In this document: in pieces, positions 38,006 to 47,478 of the stretch
Layout of the letters: each line of letters begins with the position of its first letter
Numbering within the stretch: position 1 is the stretch's first letter
Assembly (NCBI RefSeq): GCF_004136015.1
Contig: NZ_CP024866.1
Location: 1,174,807-1,238,806, forward strand
DNA length: 64,000 nucleotides
Source: Pseudomonas sp. ACM7
Lineage (GTDB): Bacteria; Pseudomonadota; Gammaproteobacteria; Pseudomonadales; Pseudomonadaceae
Direction: 5' to 3'
Notes under the pieces: model-generated
What the model was told of the DNA's origin: nothing
Databases searched by the model: none
Seen by the model: the letters and a program-made list of their open reading frames with translations, nothing else
Made by a program: the position numbers and the translations under genes

Positions 38006-38181
38006 GGTTAATCTTTGATCCTTCACGGCCGATAGGAATAAGCGAGAGACCCAATTGAAAGCAAGGTCCGACATTCCCCTATGGAGAGCAGGAATTACCG
38101 ACTCGCTCCATTGCGCACTCATTTTGCGCGCATTAACAGCAACGCGCCCCGAACAATAAGACCTTAGCGGACCCCCGAGCC

Positions 38182-40071
38182 ATGAACAAAAACCTGAGCT
38201 TCAGCCATAAAATTTTGCTTGCCGCCGCCCTCATCGTTATTGCCGCTTTCGCCTCGTTCACGCTGTACAACGATTATTTGCAGCGAACTGCCATCCGCGA
38301 CGACCTGAACAGCTATTTCAACGAGATGGGCGATGTCACCGCCAACGACATCCAGACCTGGCTGACCGGCCGTGTCCTGCTGATCGATAACCTCGCCCAG
38401 AACATCGCGATCAATCCGGAACCTGCCACCGTCGCCAGCCTGCTTGAGCAGAAAGCTCTGACGTCGACCTTCATGGCGTCCTACCTGGGCGATGCCACCG
38501 GCAGCTTTACTATTCGCCCGGATGCAAAAATGCCCGCCGGCTTCGATCCGCGCGTGCGCCCTTGGTACAAAGGCGCCGAAAGCAGCAGCACAGCGACCCT
38601 GACTGAACCTTACATCGATGCGGCTACTGGCCAGACCATCATCTCTATCGCCACCGCCTCGAAAAAGGCCGGGCAGAGCATTGGCGTAGTGGGCGGTGAT
38701 CTTAGCCTGCAAACCCTGATCGACAACCTGAGTGGCCGCGACTTTGGCGGCATGGGTTATGCGTTTCTGGTCAGCGCCGACGGCAAGATCCTGGTTCACC
38801 CGGACAAAACGCTGGTGATGAAGTCCCTGAGTGAGGCGTACCCGCAAAACACGCCGCGCATCAGCAGGGACTTCAGCGAAGTGGAGGTCAACGGCAAGAC
38901 CCGCATCTTCAATTTCACCCCGATCAAAGGCCTGCCCTCGGTCAATTGGTACATCGGTCTGTCGGTCGATAAAGAAAAAGCCTTCGCGATGCTCAGCGAA
39001 TTCCGCACCTCGGCAGTGATTGCAACGGTGATTGCCGTGGCGGTCATCATTGCCTTGTTGGGCATGTTGATCCGCGTGCTGATCCAGCCGCTGCACGTCA
39101 TGACCCGCGCCATGGCAGACATCGCCGACGGCGAAGGCGACCTGACCAAACGCCTGACCATCGTGAACAACGATGAATTCGGTGTCCTCGGTACCGCGTT
39201 CAACCGCTTCGTGGAACGCATTCACGGTTCGATCCGCGAAGTGTCGTCGGCCACCGGGCAAGTCAACGAAGTGGCCCTGCGTGTCGTGGCCGCCTCGAAC
39301 TCGTCGATGTTCAACTCCGACCAACAGGCTTCGCGCACCAGCAGCGTGGCCGCGGCGATCAACCAGCTCGGCGCCGCCGCTCAGGAAATCGCCCGCAATG
39401 CAGCGCAAGCATCGAGTCAGGCCAGCGATGCCCGCAGCCTGGCCGAAGATGGCCAGCAAGTGGTGGATCGCAGCATTGTCGCGATGAATCAACTGTCGAG
39501 CATGCTCAGCGCCTCGAGCACCAACATCGAATCGCTGAACAGCAAAACCGTGAACATCGGGCAGATTCTCGAAGTGATCACCAGCATCTCCCAGCAAACC
39601 AACCTGCTGGCGCTGAACGCGGCCATCGAAGCAGCACGTGCCGGTGAAGCCGGACGTGGTTTTGCCGTGGTGGCCGATGAAGTGCGCAACCTGGCGCACC
39701 GCACTCAGGAATCGGCGCAACAGGTGCAGACCATGATCGAGGAGCTGCAAGTCGGCGCCCGCGAATCCGTCAGCACCATGAGCGACAGCCAGCGCCACAG
39801 CCAGGACAGCGTCGAAATCGCCAACCTGGCCGGCGAGCGTTTGAACAGCGTGACGTTGCGTATCGGCGAGATTGACGGGATGAACCAATCGGTGGCGACA
39901 GCGACCGAGGAGCAGACGGCGGTGGTGGAGTCGATCAACGTCGACATTACCGAGATCAACACACTGAATCAGGAAGGGGTGGAAAACCTGCAGTCGACGT
40001 TGCGGGCGTGCTCGGATCTTGAGCAGCAGGCGGCGCGGCTTAAACAATTGGTGGGCAGTTTCCGTATTTAG
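38182..40071 (+). CDS. Methyl-accepting chemotaxis protein with dCache sensor
   Basis: 629 residues. TM1 (about 11-33) and TM2 (about 277-301) flank a 240-residue double-Cache periplasmic domain with [25 protein letters not shown] and GVVGGDLSL; these positions resemble the ligand pocket of amino-acid-sensing chemoreceptors such as PctA, though one usual Tyr is Phe. A HAMP (302-352) and the signalling tip (about 463-507: [20 protein letters not shown]) follow. No CheR-binding pentapeptide at the C-terminus (ends VGSFRI). Divergent from the HerA-like gene. Confidence 0.95.
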   Translation: MNKNLSFSHKILLAAALIVIAAFASFTLYNDYLQRTAIRDDLNSYFNEMGDVTANDIQTWLTGRVLLIDNLAQNIAINPEPATVASLLEQKALTSTFMASYLGDATGSFTIRPDAKMPAGFDPRVRPWYKGAESSSTATLTEPYIDAATGQTIISIATASKKAGQSIGVVGGDLSLQTLIDNLSGRDFGGMGYAFLVSADGKILVHPDKTLVMKSLSEAYPQNTPRISRDFSEVEVNGKTRIFNFTPIKGLPSVNWYIGLSVDKEKAFAMLSEFRTSAVIATVIAVAVIIALLGMLIRVLIQPLHVMTRAMADIADGEGDLTKRLTIVNNDEFGVLGTAFNRFVERIHGSIREVSSATGQVNEVALRVVAASNSSMFNSDQQASRTSSVAAAINQLGAAAQEIARNAAQASSQASDARSLAEDGQQVVDRSIVAMNQLSSMLSASSTNIESLNSKTVNIGQILEVITSISQQTNLLALNAAIEAARAGEAGRGFAVVADEVRNLAHRTQESAQQVQTMIEELQVGARESVSTMSDSQRHSQDSVEIANLAGERLNSVTLRIGEIDGMNQSVATATEEQTAVVESINVDITEINTLNQEGVENLQSTLRACSDLEQQAARLKQLVGSFRI

Positions 40072-40085
40072 CGTCCGGACGGGCC

Positions 40086-40154
40086 CCTTCGCGAGCAAGC
40101 CCGCTCCCACAGGTTCAACGCCAGACCTTGTGGGAGCGGGCTTGCTCGCGAAGG
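40086..40154. repeat. REP-like palindrome pair, family A
   Basis: Compact, almost perfect inverted pair (CCTTCGCGAGCAAGCCCGCT ... mirrored) between the chemoreceptor and glycosyltransferase genes; only about 14 bases separate the arms, making it the tightest doublet in the window. Confidence 0.92.
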
Positions 40155-40262
40155 CGACCCTCCAAACACCGCAAACCTCACTGCCCCGCAAAACCCCAAC
40201 CGAACATCTATCCTTCATAAAGGTCAACCAAGGGAGCCCAACGGACCGGAGGGAAGTTCATC

Positions 40263-41375
40263 GTGCATATCGCTGACATAACCATGTTCTACGCCCCTGC
40301 CAGCGGTGGCGTGCGCACTTATCTGGATGCAAAACACCGTCGCCTGAGCATCAAGCCGGGCATTCGCCACAGCCTGCTGATCCCTGGGGCTTACTTGAGT
40401 GAACAGGATGGCGTTTACACAGTTCCGGCCCCCGCCCTGCCCTTCGGCAAGGGTTATCGTTTCCCCCTCCGTCTCGCGCCCTGGCGCAATGTTCTGCACG
40501 ATTTACAGCCCGACCTGATCGAGGTCGGCGACCCCTACCTCACCGCATGGGCGGCACTCGACGCTCGGCGGCAACTCGATGTCCCGGTGGTCGGCTTTTA
40601 TCACTCGGACCTGCCGCTGCTGGTCAGCAATCGCATGGGCAACTGGGTCACAACCAACGTCGAAGCCTATGTCAGCAAGCTCTATGGCAACTTCGATCGG
40701 GTTCTGGCGCCAAGCCAGGTCATGGCCGACAAACTGATCGGGCTCGGGGTGAAGAACGTTTTCGTTCAACCGCTGGGCGTCGACTTGCACACCTTCCATC
40801 CCAATGCCCGGGACCCGGGCCTGCGGGCCGAATTGGGCATCGATGAAAACACTCATTTGCTGATCTTCGCCGGGCGCGGCGCCAAGGAAAAAAACCTGCC
40901 CGTGTTGCTCGATTGCATGAAACGCCTGGGCCGACGCTATCACCTGCTGCTGGTAGGTTCGTCGATGCCGGCCGTGGTGCCGGACAACGTGACCGTGATC
41001 GGTGAGTTCTGTCCGGCGGCACACGTGGCGCGATTGATGGCCAGCGCCGATGCGCTGCTGCACGCAGGCGATCAGGAAACATTCGGCCTGGTGGTTCTTG
41101 AAGCCATGGCCAGTGGCATTCCGGTGGTGGCCGTGGCGGCCGGGGCCTTTCAGGAAATCATCACCGATCAATGCGGCCTGCTCTGCCCGCCGAATAATCC
41201 ATTGGCGATGGCCGACGCCGTTCGCGAACTGTTCAGCTCGGGCAGCGTCGTGTTGGGCAAACAGGCCCGCAGCCATGTCGAGCGGCATTACTCTTGGGAT
41301 ACGGTGGTCAACAGCCTGCTGGGGCATTATCGCGCCGTACTTGGCAGCCACTTGCCGCTGACCGCCAATGGTTGA
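40263..41375 (+). CDS. GT4-family glycosyltransferase
   Basis: 370-residue GT-B fold glycosyltransferase. The N-terminal domain begins ADITMFYAPASGGVRTYLDA with the glycine-rich acceptor loop; the C-terminal donor domain has LIFAGRGAKEKNLPVLLDC and the EX7E motif ETFGLVVLEAMASGIPVV. The GTG start at 40263 follows GGAGGG. Sugar and acceptor unknown; the coupled downstream deacetylase-like and membrane proteins suggest a membrane glycolipid or exported glycan. Confidence 0.9.
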   Translation: MHIADITMFYAPASGGVRTYLDAKHRRLSIKPGIRHSLLIPGAYLSEQDGVYTVPAPALPFGKGYRFPLRLAPWRNVLHDLQPDLIEVGDPYLTAWAALDARRQLDVPVVGFYHSDLPLLVSNRMGNWVTTNVEAYVSKLYGNFDRVLAPSQVMADKLIGLGVKNVFVQPLGVDLHTFHPNARDPGLRAELGIDENTHLLIFAGRGAKEKNLPVLLDCMKRLGRRYHLLLVGSSMPAVVPDNVTVIGEFCPAAHVARLMASADALLHAGDQETFGLVVLEAMASGIPVVAVAAGAFQEIITDQCGLLCPPNNPLAMADAVRELFSSGSVVLGKQARSHVERHYSWDTVVNSLLGHYRAVLGSHLPLTANG

Positions 41376-42144
41376 GCCCATGAATCCGCCCAGCCTGATA
41401 CTCGTCCTGCACGACGTCGCACCGCAAACCTGGGCCGATTACCAACCCTTTGTCGAAGCTGTCGACGCTCTGGGCGAGGTGCCGATGACCTGGCTGGTGG
41501 TGCCCAATTTCCACAAGCACAACGATCTGGAAGAGCATCCGGGATTTCGACGCTTGCTCACCCGTCGTCTCGCCCGAGGTGACGAACTGGCATTGCACGG
41601 TTACTTTCATTGCGATGAAGCGTCCACTCCCACTACGCCACAAGACTGGTTCATGCGCAGGATCTACACCCACGAAGGCGAGTTTTACAGCCTGTCTCAA
41701 GAAGCCGCCCTCGCCCGCCTGCGCGCCGGCATCGAAATATTCCACCGTTATCACTGGCCGCTGGAGGGCTTCGTCGCCCCGGCCTGGTTGATGAGCGAAG
41801 GGACGCGCCAGGCCTTGCGCCAGTTACCCCTGCGTTACACCAGCGATCCACAGCATCTGTATTGTCTGCCGGACTTCACCGCCGTTGATGCGCCAGGCCT
41901 GGTCTGGAGTGCGCGCAGTGCCTGGCGCCGGGGGGTGTCGAAGCTGGTCAGCGATCAACGCGAACAACGCTGGCGGCAAGCACCGGTGATTCGTCTTGGC
42001 TTGCACCCGGTCGATATGCGCCATGGGTTCTCGCGCACTTACTGGCTGCAAACCCTCAAGCGCTTGCTCGATGAGGGACGTGTGCCGATGACCAAGGCAC
42101 GCTGGCTGGCGCTGCAAAGCGACCGTATCGGTCGCGCCGCATGA
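41368..42144 (+). CDS. DUF2334 polysaccharide deacetylase-like protein
   Basis: 258 residues of the DUF2334/NodB-like fold. LILVLHDVAPQTW has the first metal-binding HD, and RGDELALHGYFHCDE gives the HxxxH-like second site, so a metal-dependent sugar deacetylase is plausible. No signal peptide, hence cytoplasmic. It overlaps the glycosyltransferase by 8 bases and the next gene by 4; ATG 41368 is listed and ATG 41380 is an alternative. Probably modifies the glycan made by its neighbour. Confidence 0.85.
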   Translation: MVEPMNPPSLILVLHDVAPQTWADYQPFVEAVDALGEVPMTWLVVPNFHKHNDLEEHPGFRRLLTRRLARGDELALHGYFHCDEASTPTTPQDWFMRRIYTHEGEFYSLSQEAALARLRAGIEIFHRYHWPLEGFVAPAWLMSEGTRQALRQLPLRYTSDPQHLYCLPDFTAVDAPGLVWSARSAWRRGVSKLVSDQREQRWRQAPVIRLGLHPVDMRHGFSRTYWLQTLKRLLDEGRVPMTKARWLALQSDRIGRAA

Positions 42145-43136
42145 GTCGCGGGATTCTGCTGTTCGTCGCGCTGCTCGCTGCGGTGCTGATTCCGTCGCTG
42201 CTGGGCGGTAACGAAACCTGGTATCGGCTGCGAAGCTTTCCGCTGACATGGTTGCTGATCATGTTCGGCATGATCCTGCTGTGCTGGGTGCTGAACACGA
42301 TGCGCTTGCGCCTGCTGCTAGGGGATCAGCGCGACAAGGTGGGCCCGCTAAAAAGTCTCGGTGTGGTGATGGCCGCCGAGTTCGCTTATTGCGCCACACC
42401 GGGTGGCAGCGGCGGTCCGCTGACGATCATGGCGCTGCTGGCGCGCAATGGCGTGCGTCCGGCCAGGGGCAGCGCCGTGTTTGCCATGGATCAGCTGAGC
42501 GATTTGCTGTTTTTTCTTTGTGCGCTGAGCGGAATCCTGATTTATGCGTTGTTCCAGCACCTCAGCCAACGCATGGAATGGCTGCTGACCGTCAGCGCCA
42601 TTTCGATGTTCGGCGGGTTGTTGAGTTGCGTGGTGGTCGCCCGCTACCATCGAATGCTGATTCGTCTGAGCGGTCGGTTGCTCGCTCGCCTGAATGTCAA
42701 AACCACCACGCGCCTGCGCTGGGCGCGAAAACTCCTGCACTTTCTGGCGGCGTTCACGGACACATTGAAGCTGCCCTTTCAGACGCTCATTACAGTGTTT
42801 GCCCTGACTTGCCTGCATTGGATCTTGCGCTATAGCGTGCTGTATCTGGCATTGCGTGGGCTTGGGGCGGATTTGCAGTGGGCCTGGAGCTTTCTGATCC
42901 AGATGCTTTCGCTGAGCGCGGGGCAATTCAGCCTGTTGCCGGGCGGTGCCGGGGCGGCGGAGTTGACGTCGGCGGCGCTGCTGGCGCCGATGGTGGGGAA
43001 ATCCACCGCGGCGGCGGCGATTCTGATCTGGCGAGCGGTGACTTATTACTTTTATCTGGTAGTCGGCGGGCCGGTATTTTTACTGATGCTTGGGCGGCCG
43101 CTGCTGAAGAAGTTGATGAAATTCAAACAGGCCTAA
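42141..43136 (+). CDS. UPF0104 / lysylphosphatidylglycerol synthase TM-region family membrane protein
   Basis: 331 residues with about eight membrane helices (for example 4-22, 34-52, 118-138, 148-166, 208-228, 285-325) and the family motif EFAYCATPGGSGGPLTIMAL plus LSLSAGQFSLLPGGAGAAEL. This is the flippase-like domain of MprF and its stand-alone relatives. It starts ATGA-coupled to the DUF2334 gene. In context a flippase for a glycosylated lipid is an attractive inference. Its stop codon lies inside the family B hairpin that follows. Confidence 0.88.
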   Translation: MSRGILLFVALLAAVLIPSLLGGNETWYRLRSFPLTWLLIMFGMILLCWVLNTMRLRLLLGDQRDKVGPLKSLGVVMAAEFAYCATPGGSGGPLTIMALLARNGVRPARGSAVFAMDQLSDLLFFLCALSGILIYALFQHLSQRMEWLLTVSAISMFGGLLSCVVVARYHRMLIRLSGRLLARLNVKTTTRLRWARKLLHFLAAFTDTLKLPFQTLITVFALTCLHWILRYSVLYLALRGLGADLQWAWSFLIQMLSLSAGQFSLLPGGAGAAELTSAALLAPMVGKSTAAAAILIWRAVTYYFYLVVGGPVFLLMLGRPLLKKLMKFKQA

Positions 43137-43215
43137 AAGATCGCAGCCTGCGGCAGCTCCTACATGGATCGCGTACCCCTGTAGGAGCTGCCGCAGGCTG
43201 CGATCTTTTTAGGCC
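43130..43215. repeat. REP-like palindrome pair, family B, spanning two stop codons
   Basis: Long inverted pair (GATCGCAGCCTGCGGCAGCT arms; the variant has TGCGG where the other copies have TTCGG) extended outward by GGCCTAAAA/TTTTTAGGCC. The stop codon of the plus-strand membrane protein (43134-43136) and that of the minus-strand small protein (43209-43211) both fall in the arms. Confidence 0.92.
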
Positions 43216-43385
43216 TCCCCGATTTCTTCGTCGGACTCCGGATTCAACTGCTCCCACAACTCGGCCGCACCGGGAAACTCCGTCCCGTCTTCTGGACTCA
43301 TGTCATCCGGGTCGTAACGACTCAAACACCCTTCGCCCAACGTGGCGGGAGCCTTGGATGTAGCTTTGTCGAGTGGATCGGCCAT
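43209..43385 (-). CDS. Small acidic conserved hypothetical protein
   Basis: 58 residues, strongly acidic C-terminal half (ELWEQLNPESDEEIGEA) and no membrane segment. I do not recognise a family. The ATG at 43385 has GAGG eight bases upstream; an ATG two codons earlier is too close to it. It lies about 85 bases downstream of purU on the same strand, so may be separately transcribed or cotranscribed with purU. Coding potential is supported by the Shine-Dalgarno and by the frame ending exactly in the hairpin arm. Confidence 0.7.
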   Translation of the reverse strand: MADPLDKATSKAPATLGEGCLSRYDPDDMSPEDGTEFPGAAELWEQLNPESDEEIGEA

Positions 43386-43471
43386 GACCATGTCCTCAGT
43401 GCAGAAACGGCGAAGGGCCTGAAGCGATTGAACGCCCAGGCCCTTCGAATTTCAACTGTGTTGTATGGCTG

Positions 43472-44320
43472 TCAGAACACGACGGTTTTGTTGCCGTGCA
43501 CCAGCACCCGATCTTCCAGGTGATAACGCAGACCACGGGCCAGCACCATCTTCTCGACGTCCCGACCGAAACGCACCATGTCGTCGATGCTGTCACTGTG
43601 GCTGACGCGAACGACGTCCTGTTCGATGATCGGACCGGCATCCAGCTCTTCAGTCACGTAGTGGCAAGTAGCGCCAATCAACTTCACGCCACGCATCGAT
43701 GCCTGGTGATACGGCTTGGCACCGACGAACGACGGCAGGAAGCTGTGGTGAATGTTGATGACCTTGTGAGCATATTCGCGGCACAACTCGGGCGGCAGGA
43801 TTTGCATGTAGCGGGCAAGTACGACCACTTCGGCATCGTGCTGTTTGACCAGGCGCGAGACTTCGGCGAATGCCGGCTCTTTATCCTGCGGATTGACCGG
43901 TACGTGGTAATACGGAATCCCGTGCCACTCGACCATGCTGCGCAAGTCGTCATGGTTGGAGATCACGCAGGAAATTTCGCAATCCAGCTCATCACTGTGC
44001 CAGCGGTGCAACAAGTCGGCGAGGCAATGAGACTCGCGACTGGCCATCAGTACCACGCGCTTTTTCTGCTCGGTATCGGTGATGCGCCAGTTCATCGAGA
44101 ACTCTTCGGCAATCGGTGCAAACGCTTCGCGAAAGGCATCGATACCGAAGGGCAGCGAATCGGCACGAATTTCGTGACGCATGAAGAACCAGCCACTGAG
44201 ATTGTCCGAGTGATGGCTCGCTTCAGTGATCCAGCCGTTATGTGACGCCAGAAAGTTACTGACTTTAGCAACGATGCCGACGCGGTCCGGGCAAGCAATC
44301 ACCAGCCGAAAAGTGCGCAT
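43472..44320 (-). CDS. purU: Formyltetrahydrofolate deformylase
   Basis: 282 residues. An N-terminal ACT domain (FRLVIACPDRVGIVAKVSNF) is followed by a formyltransferase fold with active-site VINIHHSFLPSF and the later GATCHYVTEELDAGPII. It hydrolyses 10-formyl-THF to formate and THF, balancing C1 and glycine pools, the latter linked to the gcv genes at the window start. The ATG at 44320 gives the correct N-terminus; the open frame upstream is not used. Confidence 0.96.
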   Translation of the reverse strand: MRTFRLVIACPDRVGIVAKVSNFLASHNGWITEASHHSDNLSGWFFMRHEIRADSLPFGIDAFREAFAPIAEEFSMNWRITDTEQKKRVVLMASRESHCLADLLHRWHSDELDCEISCVISNHDDLRSMVEWHGIPYYHVPVNPQDKEPAFAEVSRLVKQHDAEVVVLARYMQILPPELCREYAHKVINIHHSFLPSFVGAKPYHQASMRGVKLIGATCHYVTEELDAGPIIEQDVVRVSHSDSIDDMVRFGRDVEKMVLARGLRYHLEDRVLVHGNKTVVF

Positions 44321-44660
44321 GAGGGTCAAACTCCAGAACTTCGCAAAGGCGGCCATTCTAGCGATTGCGCAGCAAAACTGCAGTATTGATGACGTTTTGC
44401 CCGACACAAAGGTAAGCGGCACAGGTTCTGGCAGCACCTGCAACCCGCGCGATGGTGTTCCTGTTGCCAATCTTCAAGTGCCCAATTGTGAATATTCGTG
44501 ATGACTGCATCACACTATTTAACTACACCGGCAATTTATGCCCTATTCACCGTAACTAATTTAAATAAAACTCCGGTTATATGTTTACTTGGTGAAACAC
44601 CCTGACTATTATTGCCGCACTGTCACCTGCCATCCAGCGCCCCAACATAAGGTAGTCCTC
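44321..44660 (+). promoter_or_regulatory. 340-base AT-rich regulatory region of mvaT
   Basis: Gene-free stretch between divergent purU and mvaT. From about 44475 to 44600 it is clearly AT-rich with short A/T tracts (TAACTAATTTAAATAAAAC), unlike the surrounding GC-rich DNA. Such DNA is what MvaT-type silencers bind, so autoregulation is plausible. AAGG lies about ten bases before the mvaT ATG. Confidence 0.5.
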
Positions 44661-45038
44661 ATGTCCTTGATCAACGAATACCGCGCCACCGAAGAAGCTA
44701 TCAAAGAGCTGCAAGCCCGTTTGAAGAACCTGTCCCAAGACGACAAACTGCAAACCGAGCTGGAATTCGAAGGCAAACTGCGCACCCTGATGGGCGAGTA
44801 CTCCAAGTCTCTGCGTGACATCATTGCGCTATTGGATCCAGAGTCCAAAACCAAAGCACCACGCGGCGGCGCAGTAAAAACTACTGGCACCAAGCGTGCT
44901 CGCAAAGTTAAACAATACAAAAACCCGCACAACGGCGAAGTCATCGAAACCAAAGGTGGCAACCACAAAACTCTGAAAGAGTGGAAAGCCAAGTGGGGCG
45001 GTGACGTGGTTGAAGGCTGGGCTACCCTGCTGGGCTAA
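44661..45038 (+). CDS. mvaT: Xenogeneic silencer MvaT
   Basis: 125-residue H-NS functional analogue of Pseudomonas: an N-terminal coiled-coil oligomerisation domain (residues 1-60, SLINEYRATEEAIKELQARL), a flexible basic linker (KTTGTKRARKVKQ) and a C-terminal AT-hook-like DNA-binding domain ending VIETKGGNHKTLKEWKAKWG. It silences AT-rich acquired DNA. Position between purU and sbcB agrees with P. aeruginosa mvaT rather than mvaU. Confidence 0.95.
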   Translation: MSLINEYRATEEAIKELQARLKNLSQDDKLQTELEFEGKLRTLMGEYSKSLRDIIALLDPESKTKAPRGGAVKTTGTKRARKVKQYKNPHNGEVIETKGGNHKTLKEWKAKWGGDVVEGWATLLG

Positions 45039-45079
45039 GCCGTAGCGCTTGTCGCAGACTCATCCGCGACAAAAAAGAA

Positions 45080-45104
45080 CGCCAGCATCTGCTGGCGTTT
45101 TTTT
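45080..45104 (+). terminator. Terminator of mvaT
   Basis: CGCCAGC/GCTGGCG stem with a four-base loop and a run of seven or more T. An A-run on the left means it could also serve sbcB on the other strand. Confidence 0.92.
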
Positions 45105-45138
45105 ATGCCCGGGATTCAGCACCCGAACATTTTCGATT

Positions 45139-46569
45139 TCAAAGATTCAAACGTTTGCGTAATCCTTCGACATAATTCTGCCATTCATTCAGCACCTCTC
45201 GCTGAAACGATGTAGCCGTAATACTCCATTGGGCGGCGGCCTCTACAAAAGTTTCCAGCGTATTTGGCGCCCCCCACTCGGGTGCTGACAAACGTTGCTG
45301 ACAGAATATTCTCCAGCGTTCTTGCTCTTCGAAACTCAACGTATCGGGGAAGTTGCGTGCGCGATATCGAAACAATAATTCAGGCAATCGTTCATCATCG
45401 AAAGGCCATTGTTGTTGCGCTAATTGAGCCGGGTCGGCAGACCTGACTTGCTCACATAGACGCCGATCCCGATCACCGATAAAACCATCGTATAACTGTT
45501 GCTCAGGGTCTTGGCTCGAGGTGAAATCTTCGCTGGCGTAAATCGCCTGAACTTTATCTCGCCAAACTGTTTGTGCGTCACTTAGCCGCAGCGCACGCTC
45601 TTGGTAGAGCGACATATCCAGCCCCAAACGTTGCTGATCTTCAGAGCGAAGTACCGACAACGGCGCCACCACCGGACATTTATTGATGTGGATAAGTTTG
45701 AGCGGCACCGGCAACTCGCCCTCGGCCAAGTCATCGCGGCGGGTATACAGCCGTTGGCGTAAGGTGTCGGCATCAAGATCGAGCAAGCCCTGAGGGTCCA
45801 GGTGCAGGTCACAGACAATCAAGGCGTTCTTGTTGCGCGGGTGCCAGGCCAGGGGCAGCACCACACCGACATAATTGCGCGCCGCTGAAAAGCGCCCGGA
45901 GATGTGCACCATCGGCTGCAGCAGCCGAATCTGATCCATCACCTTTTGTTTACCGCGCAACTGAAACAACCAGTCATACAACTTCGGCTGCTTTTCCCGG
46001 ATCAGACGCGCCAGGGCGATGGTGGCGCGAACGTCCGATAGCGCTTCGTGAGCATTTCCGTGATCGATGCCATTGACGGCGGTCAGGCGTTCGAGTTTGA
46101 GCGTTATCCGCCCCTCGTCGTCCGTCGGCCAAACGATGCCGTCAGGGCGCAAGGCATAGGCTGCACGCACCACATCGATCAGGTCCCAGCGGCTATTTCC
46201 GCCCTGCCACTCGCGCGCATAAGGGTCGAAAAAGTTTCGGTAAAGACTGTAACGGGTCATCTCGTCGTCGAAACGCAGCGTGTTGTACCCCGCCCCACAC
46301 GTGCCGGGCGCAGCGAGTTGAGCATGCACCCGGGTCATGAAATCGGCTTCGCTCAAGCCTTGCTCGGCCAGTCGACCGGGCGTAATACCCGTGATCACGC
46401 AGGCTGCCGGATGGGGCAGGATGTCTTCACTGGGCTGGCAGTAAAGGTTGACCGGCTCGTCTATTTCATTGAGATCGAAGTCAGTGCGAATCCCCGCCAT
46501 TTGCAGCGGGCGGTCGCAACGGGGGTTGATGCCAGTGGTTTCATAGTCGTACCAGAAGATAGAGGTCAC
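45139..46569 (-). CDS. sbcB: Exodeoxyribonuclease I
   Basis: 476-residue ExoI, a 3'-5' single-strand DNA exonuclease of the DEDD superfamily acting in recombination and mismatch repair. DEDD residues are in FWYDYETTGINP, YNTLRFDDEMTRY and the HEALSDVRATIAL motif; SH3-like and helical C-terminal domains follow. The length is normal. It is divergent from the RDD/MoxR operon. Confidence 0.96.
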   Translation of the reverse strand: MTSIFWYDYETTGINPRCDRPLQMAGIRTDFDLNEIDEPVNLYCQPSEDILPHPAACVITGITPGRLAEQGLSEADFMTRVHAQLAAPGTCGAGYNTLRFDDEMTRYSLYRNFFDPYAREWQGGNSRWDLIDVVRAAYALRPDGIVWPTDDEGRITLKLERLTAVNGIDHGNAHEALSDVRATIALARLIREKQPKLYDWLFQLRGKQKVMDQIRLLQPMVHISGRFSAARNYVGVVLPLAWHPRNKNALIVCDLHLDPQGLLDLDADTLRQRLYTRRDDLAEGELPVPLKLIHINKCPVVAPLSVLRSEDQQRLGLDMSLYQERALRLSDAQTVWRDKVQAIYASEDFTSSQDPEQQLYDGFIGDRDRRLCEQVRSADPAQLAQQQWPFDDERLPELLFRYRARNFPDTLSFEEQERWRIFCQQRLSAPEWGAPNTLETFVEAAAQWSITATSFQREVLNEWQNYVEGLRKRLNL

Positions 46570-46752
46570 GGGCTATTCCTGAACTGAAGATCGGCGAAGT
46601 CTAGGCGTTCACATCCCGCCCCGGCCAGTAATCTCGTCATTCAATCACCTCTGGCCACTTACCGTGCAATACATAGTTATGTCGTTTTGCCCCGAGAGGC
46701 TGCTAGCATCGGACGGACATCGAATCCCGAACAGGCCACATCAAGGTTGCCC

Positions 46753-47478
46753 ATGCTCGAGACCACAGCACTGCCAAGGAAAGCGACGCTGTCCGCGCCA
46801 CTGGATACGCGGTATCAAGTCGAAACGCCGGAAGGCATCGACCTGCCACTGCGCCCGGCCGGGTTGATGGTTCGTGCGCTGGCGTTCTCCATCGATCTCG
46901 GGCTGCGCGGGTTGATCGTGGGCCTGCTGTTTATTGTCCTGGCGTTCCTCGGGAAACTCGGTGCAGGGCTCGGCTCGATTCTGTTGTTCGTGGTGAGCTG
47001 GTGGTACATGGTGCTGTTCGAAGTGCTCAATCAGGGGCGTTCGCCCGGCAAGCAGTGGATGGGCCTGCGAGTGGTACAGGACGATGGCACGCCGATCGGC
47101 TGGTCTGCTTCGCTGCTGCGCAACCTGCTGCGATTTGTCGACATGCTGCCGTTCGGCTATTTCCTCGGGGCCATCAGTTGCCTGCAACATCCTACCTTCA
47201 AGCGCCTCGGCGATCTGGCTGCCGGCACGCTGGTGATCTACCGCGAACAATCGCTTGCCCGACCGCAACTGCCTGACATCCAGCCCCGGCGCCCGGCCTT
47301 TGCGCTGACGCTGACCGAACAACGCGCCATCCTCGGGTTTGCCGAGCGTCAGGGTGAACTCTCTGAAGCACGGGTCAAAGAGCTGGCGGCCATACTCGCG
47401 CAACCGTTGCAGGTGTCGGCGCCAGGGGCCGTGGACGAACTCAATGGCATCGCCCGCGGCTTGTTGGGCCCGACATGA
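46753..47478 (+). CDS. RDD-family membrane protein, first gene of the MoxR operon
   Basis: 241 residues. After a short leader, RPAGLMVRALAFSIDLGLRG starts an RDD domain with three membrane segments (about 36-60, 65-85, 128-150) and GRSPGKQWMGLRVVQDDG. A soluble helical C-terminal part (about 180-241) is extra relative to the other RDD protein in this window. The ATG at 46753 is preceded by AAGG; 22 upstream in-frame codons lack support. Overlaps the SpoIIM gene by four bases. Confidence 0.85.
   Translation: MLETTALPRKATLSAPLDTRYQVETPEGIDLPLRPAGLMVRALAFSIDLGLRGLIVGLLFIVLAFLGKLGAGLGSILLFVVSWWYMVLFEVLNQGRSPGKQWMGLRVVQDDGTPIGWSASLLRNLLRFVDMLPFGYFLGAISCLQHPTFKRLGDLAAGTLVIYREQSLARPQLPDIQPRRPAFALTLTEQRAILGFAERQGELSEARVKELAAILAQPLQVSAPGAVDELNGIARGLLGPT

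Noticed and set aside
38164..40227. 687-codon minus-strand frame
   Set aside because: Antisense to the chemoreceptor gene; its sequence is rich in His/Arg/Gly/Gln as expected for a shadow frame.
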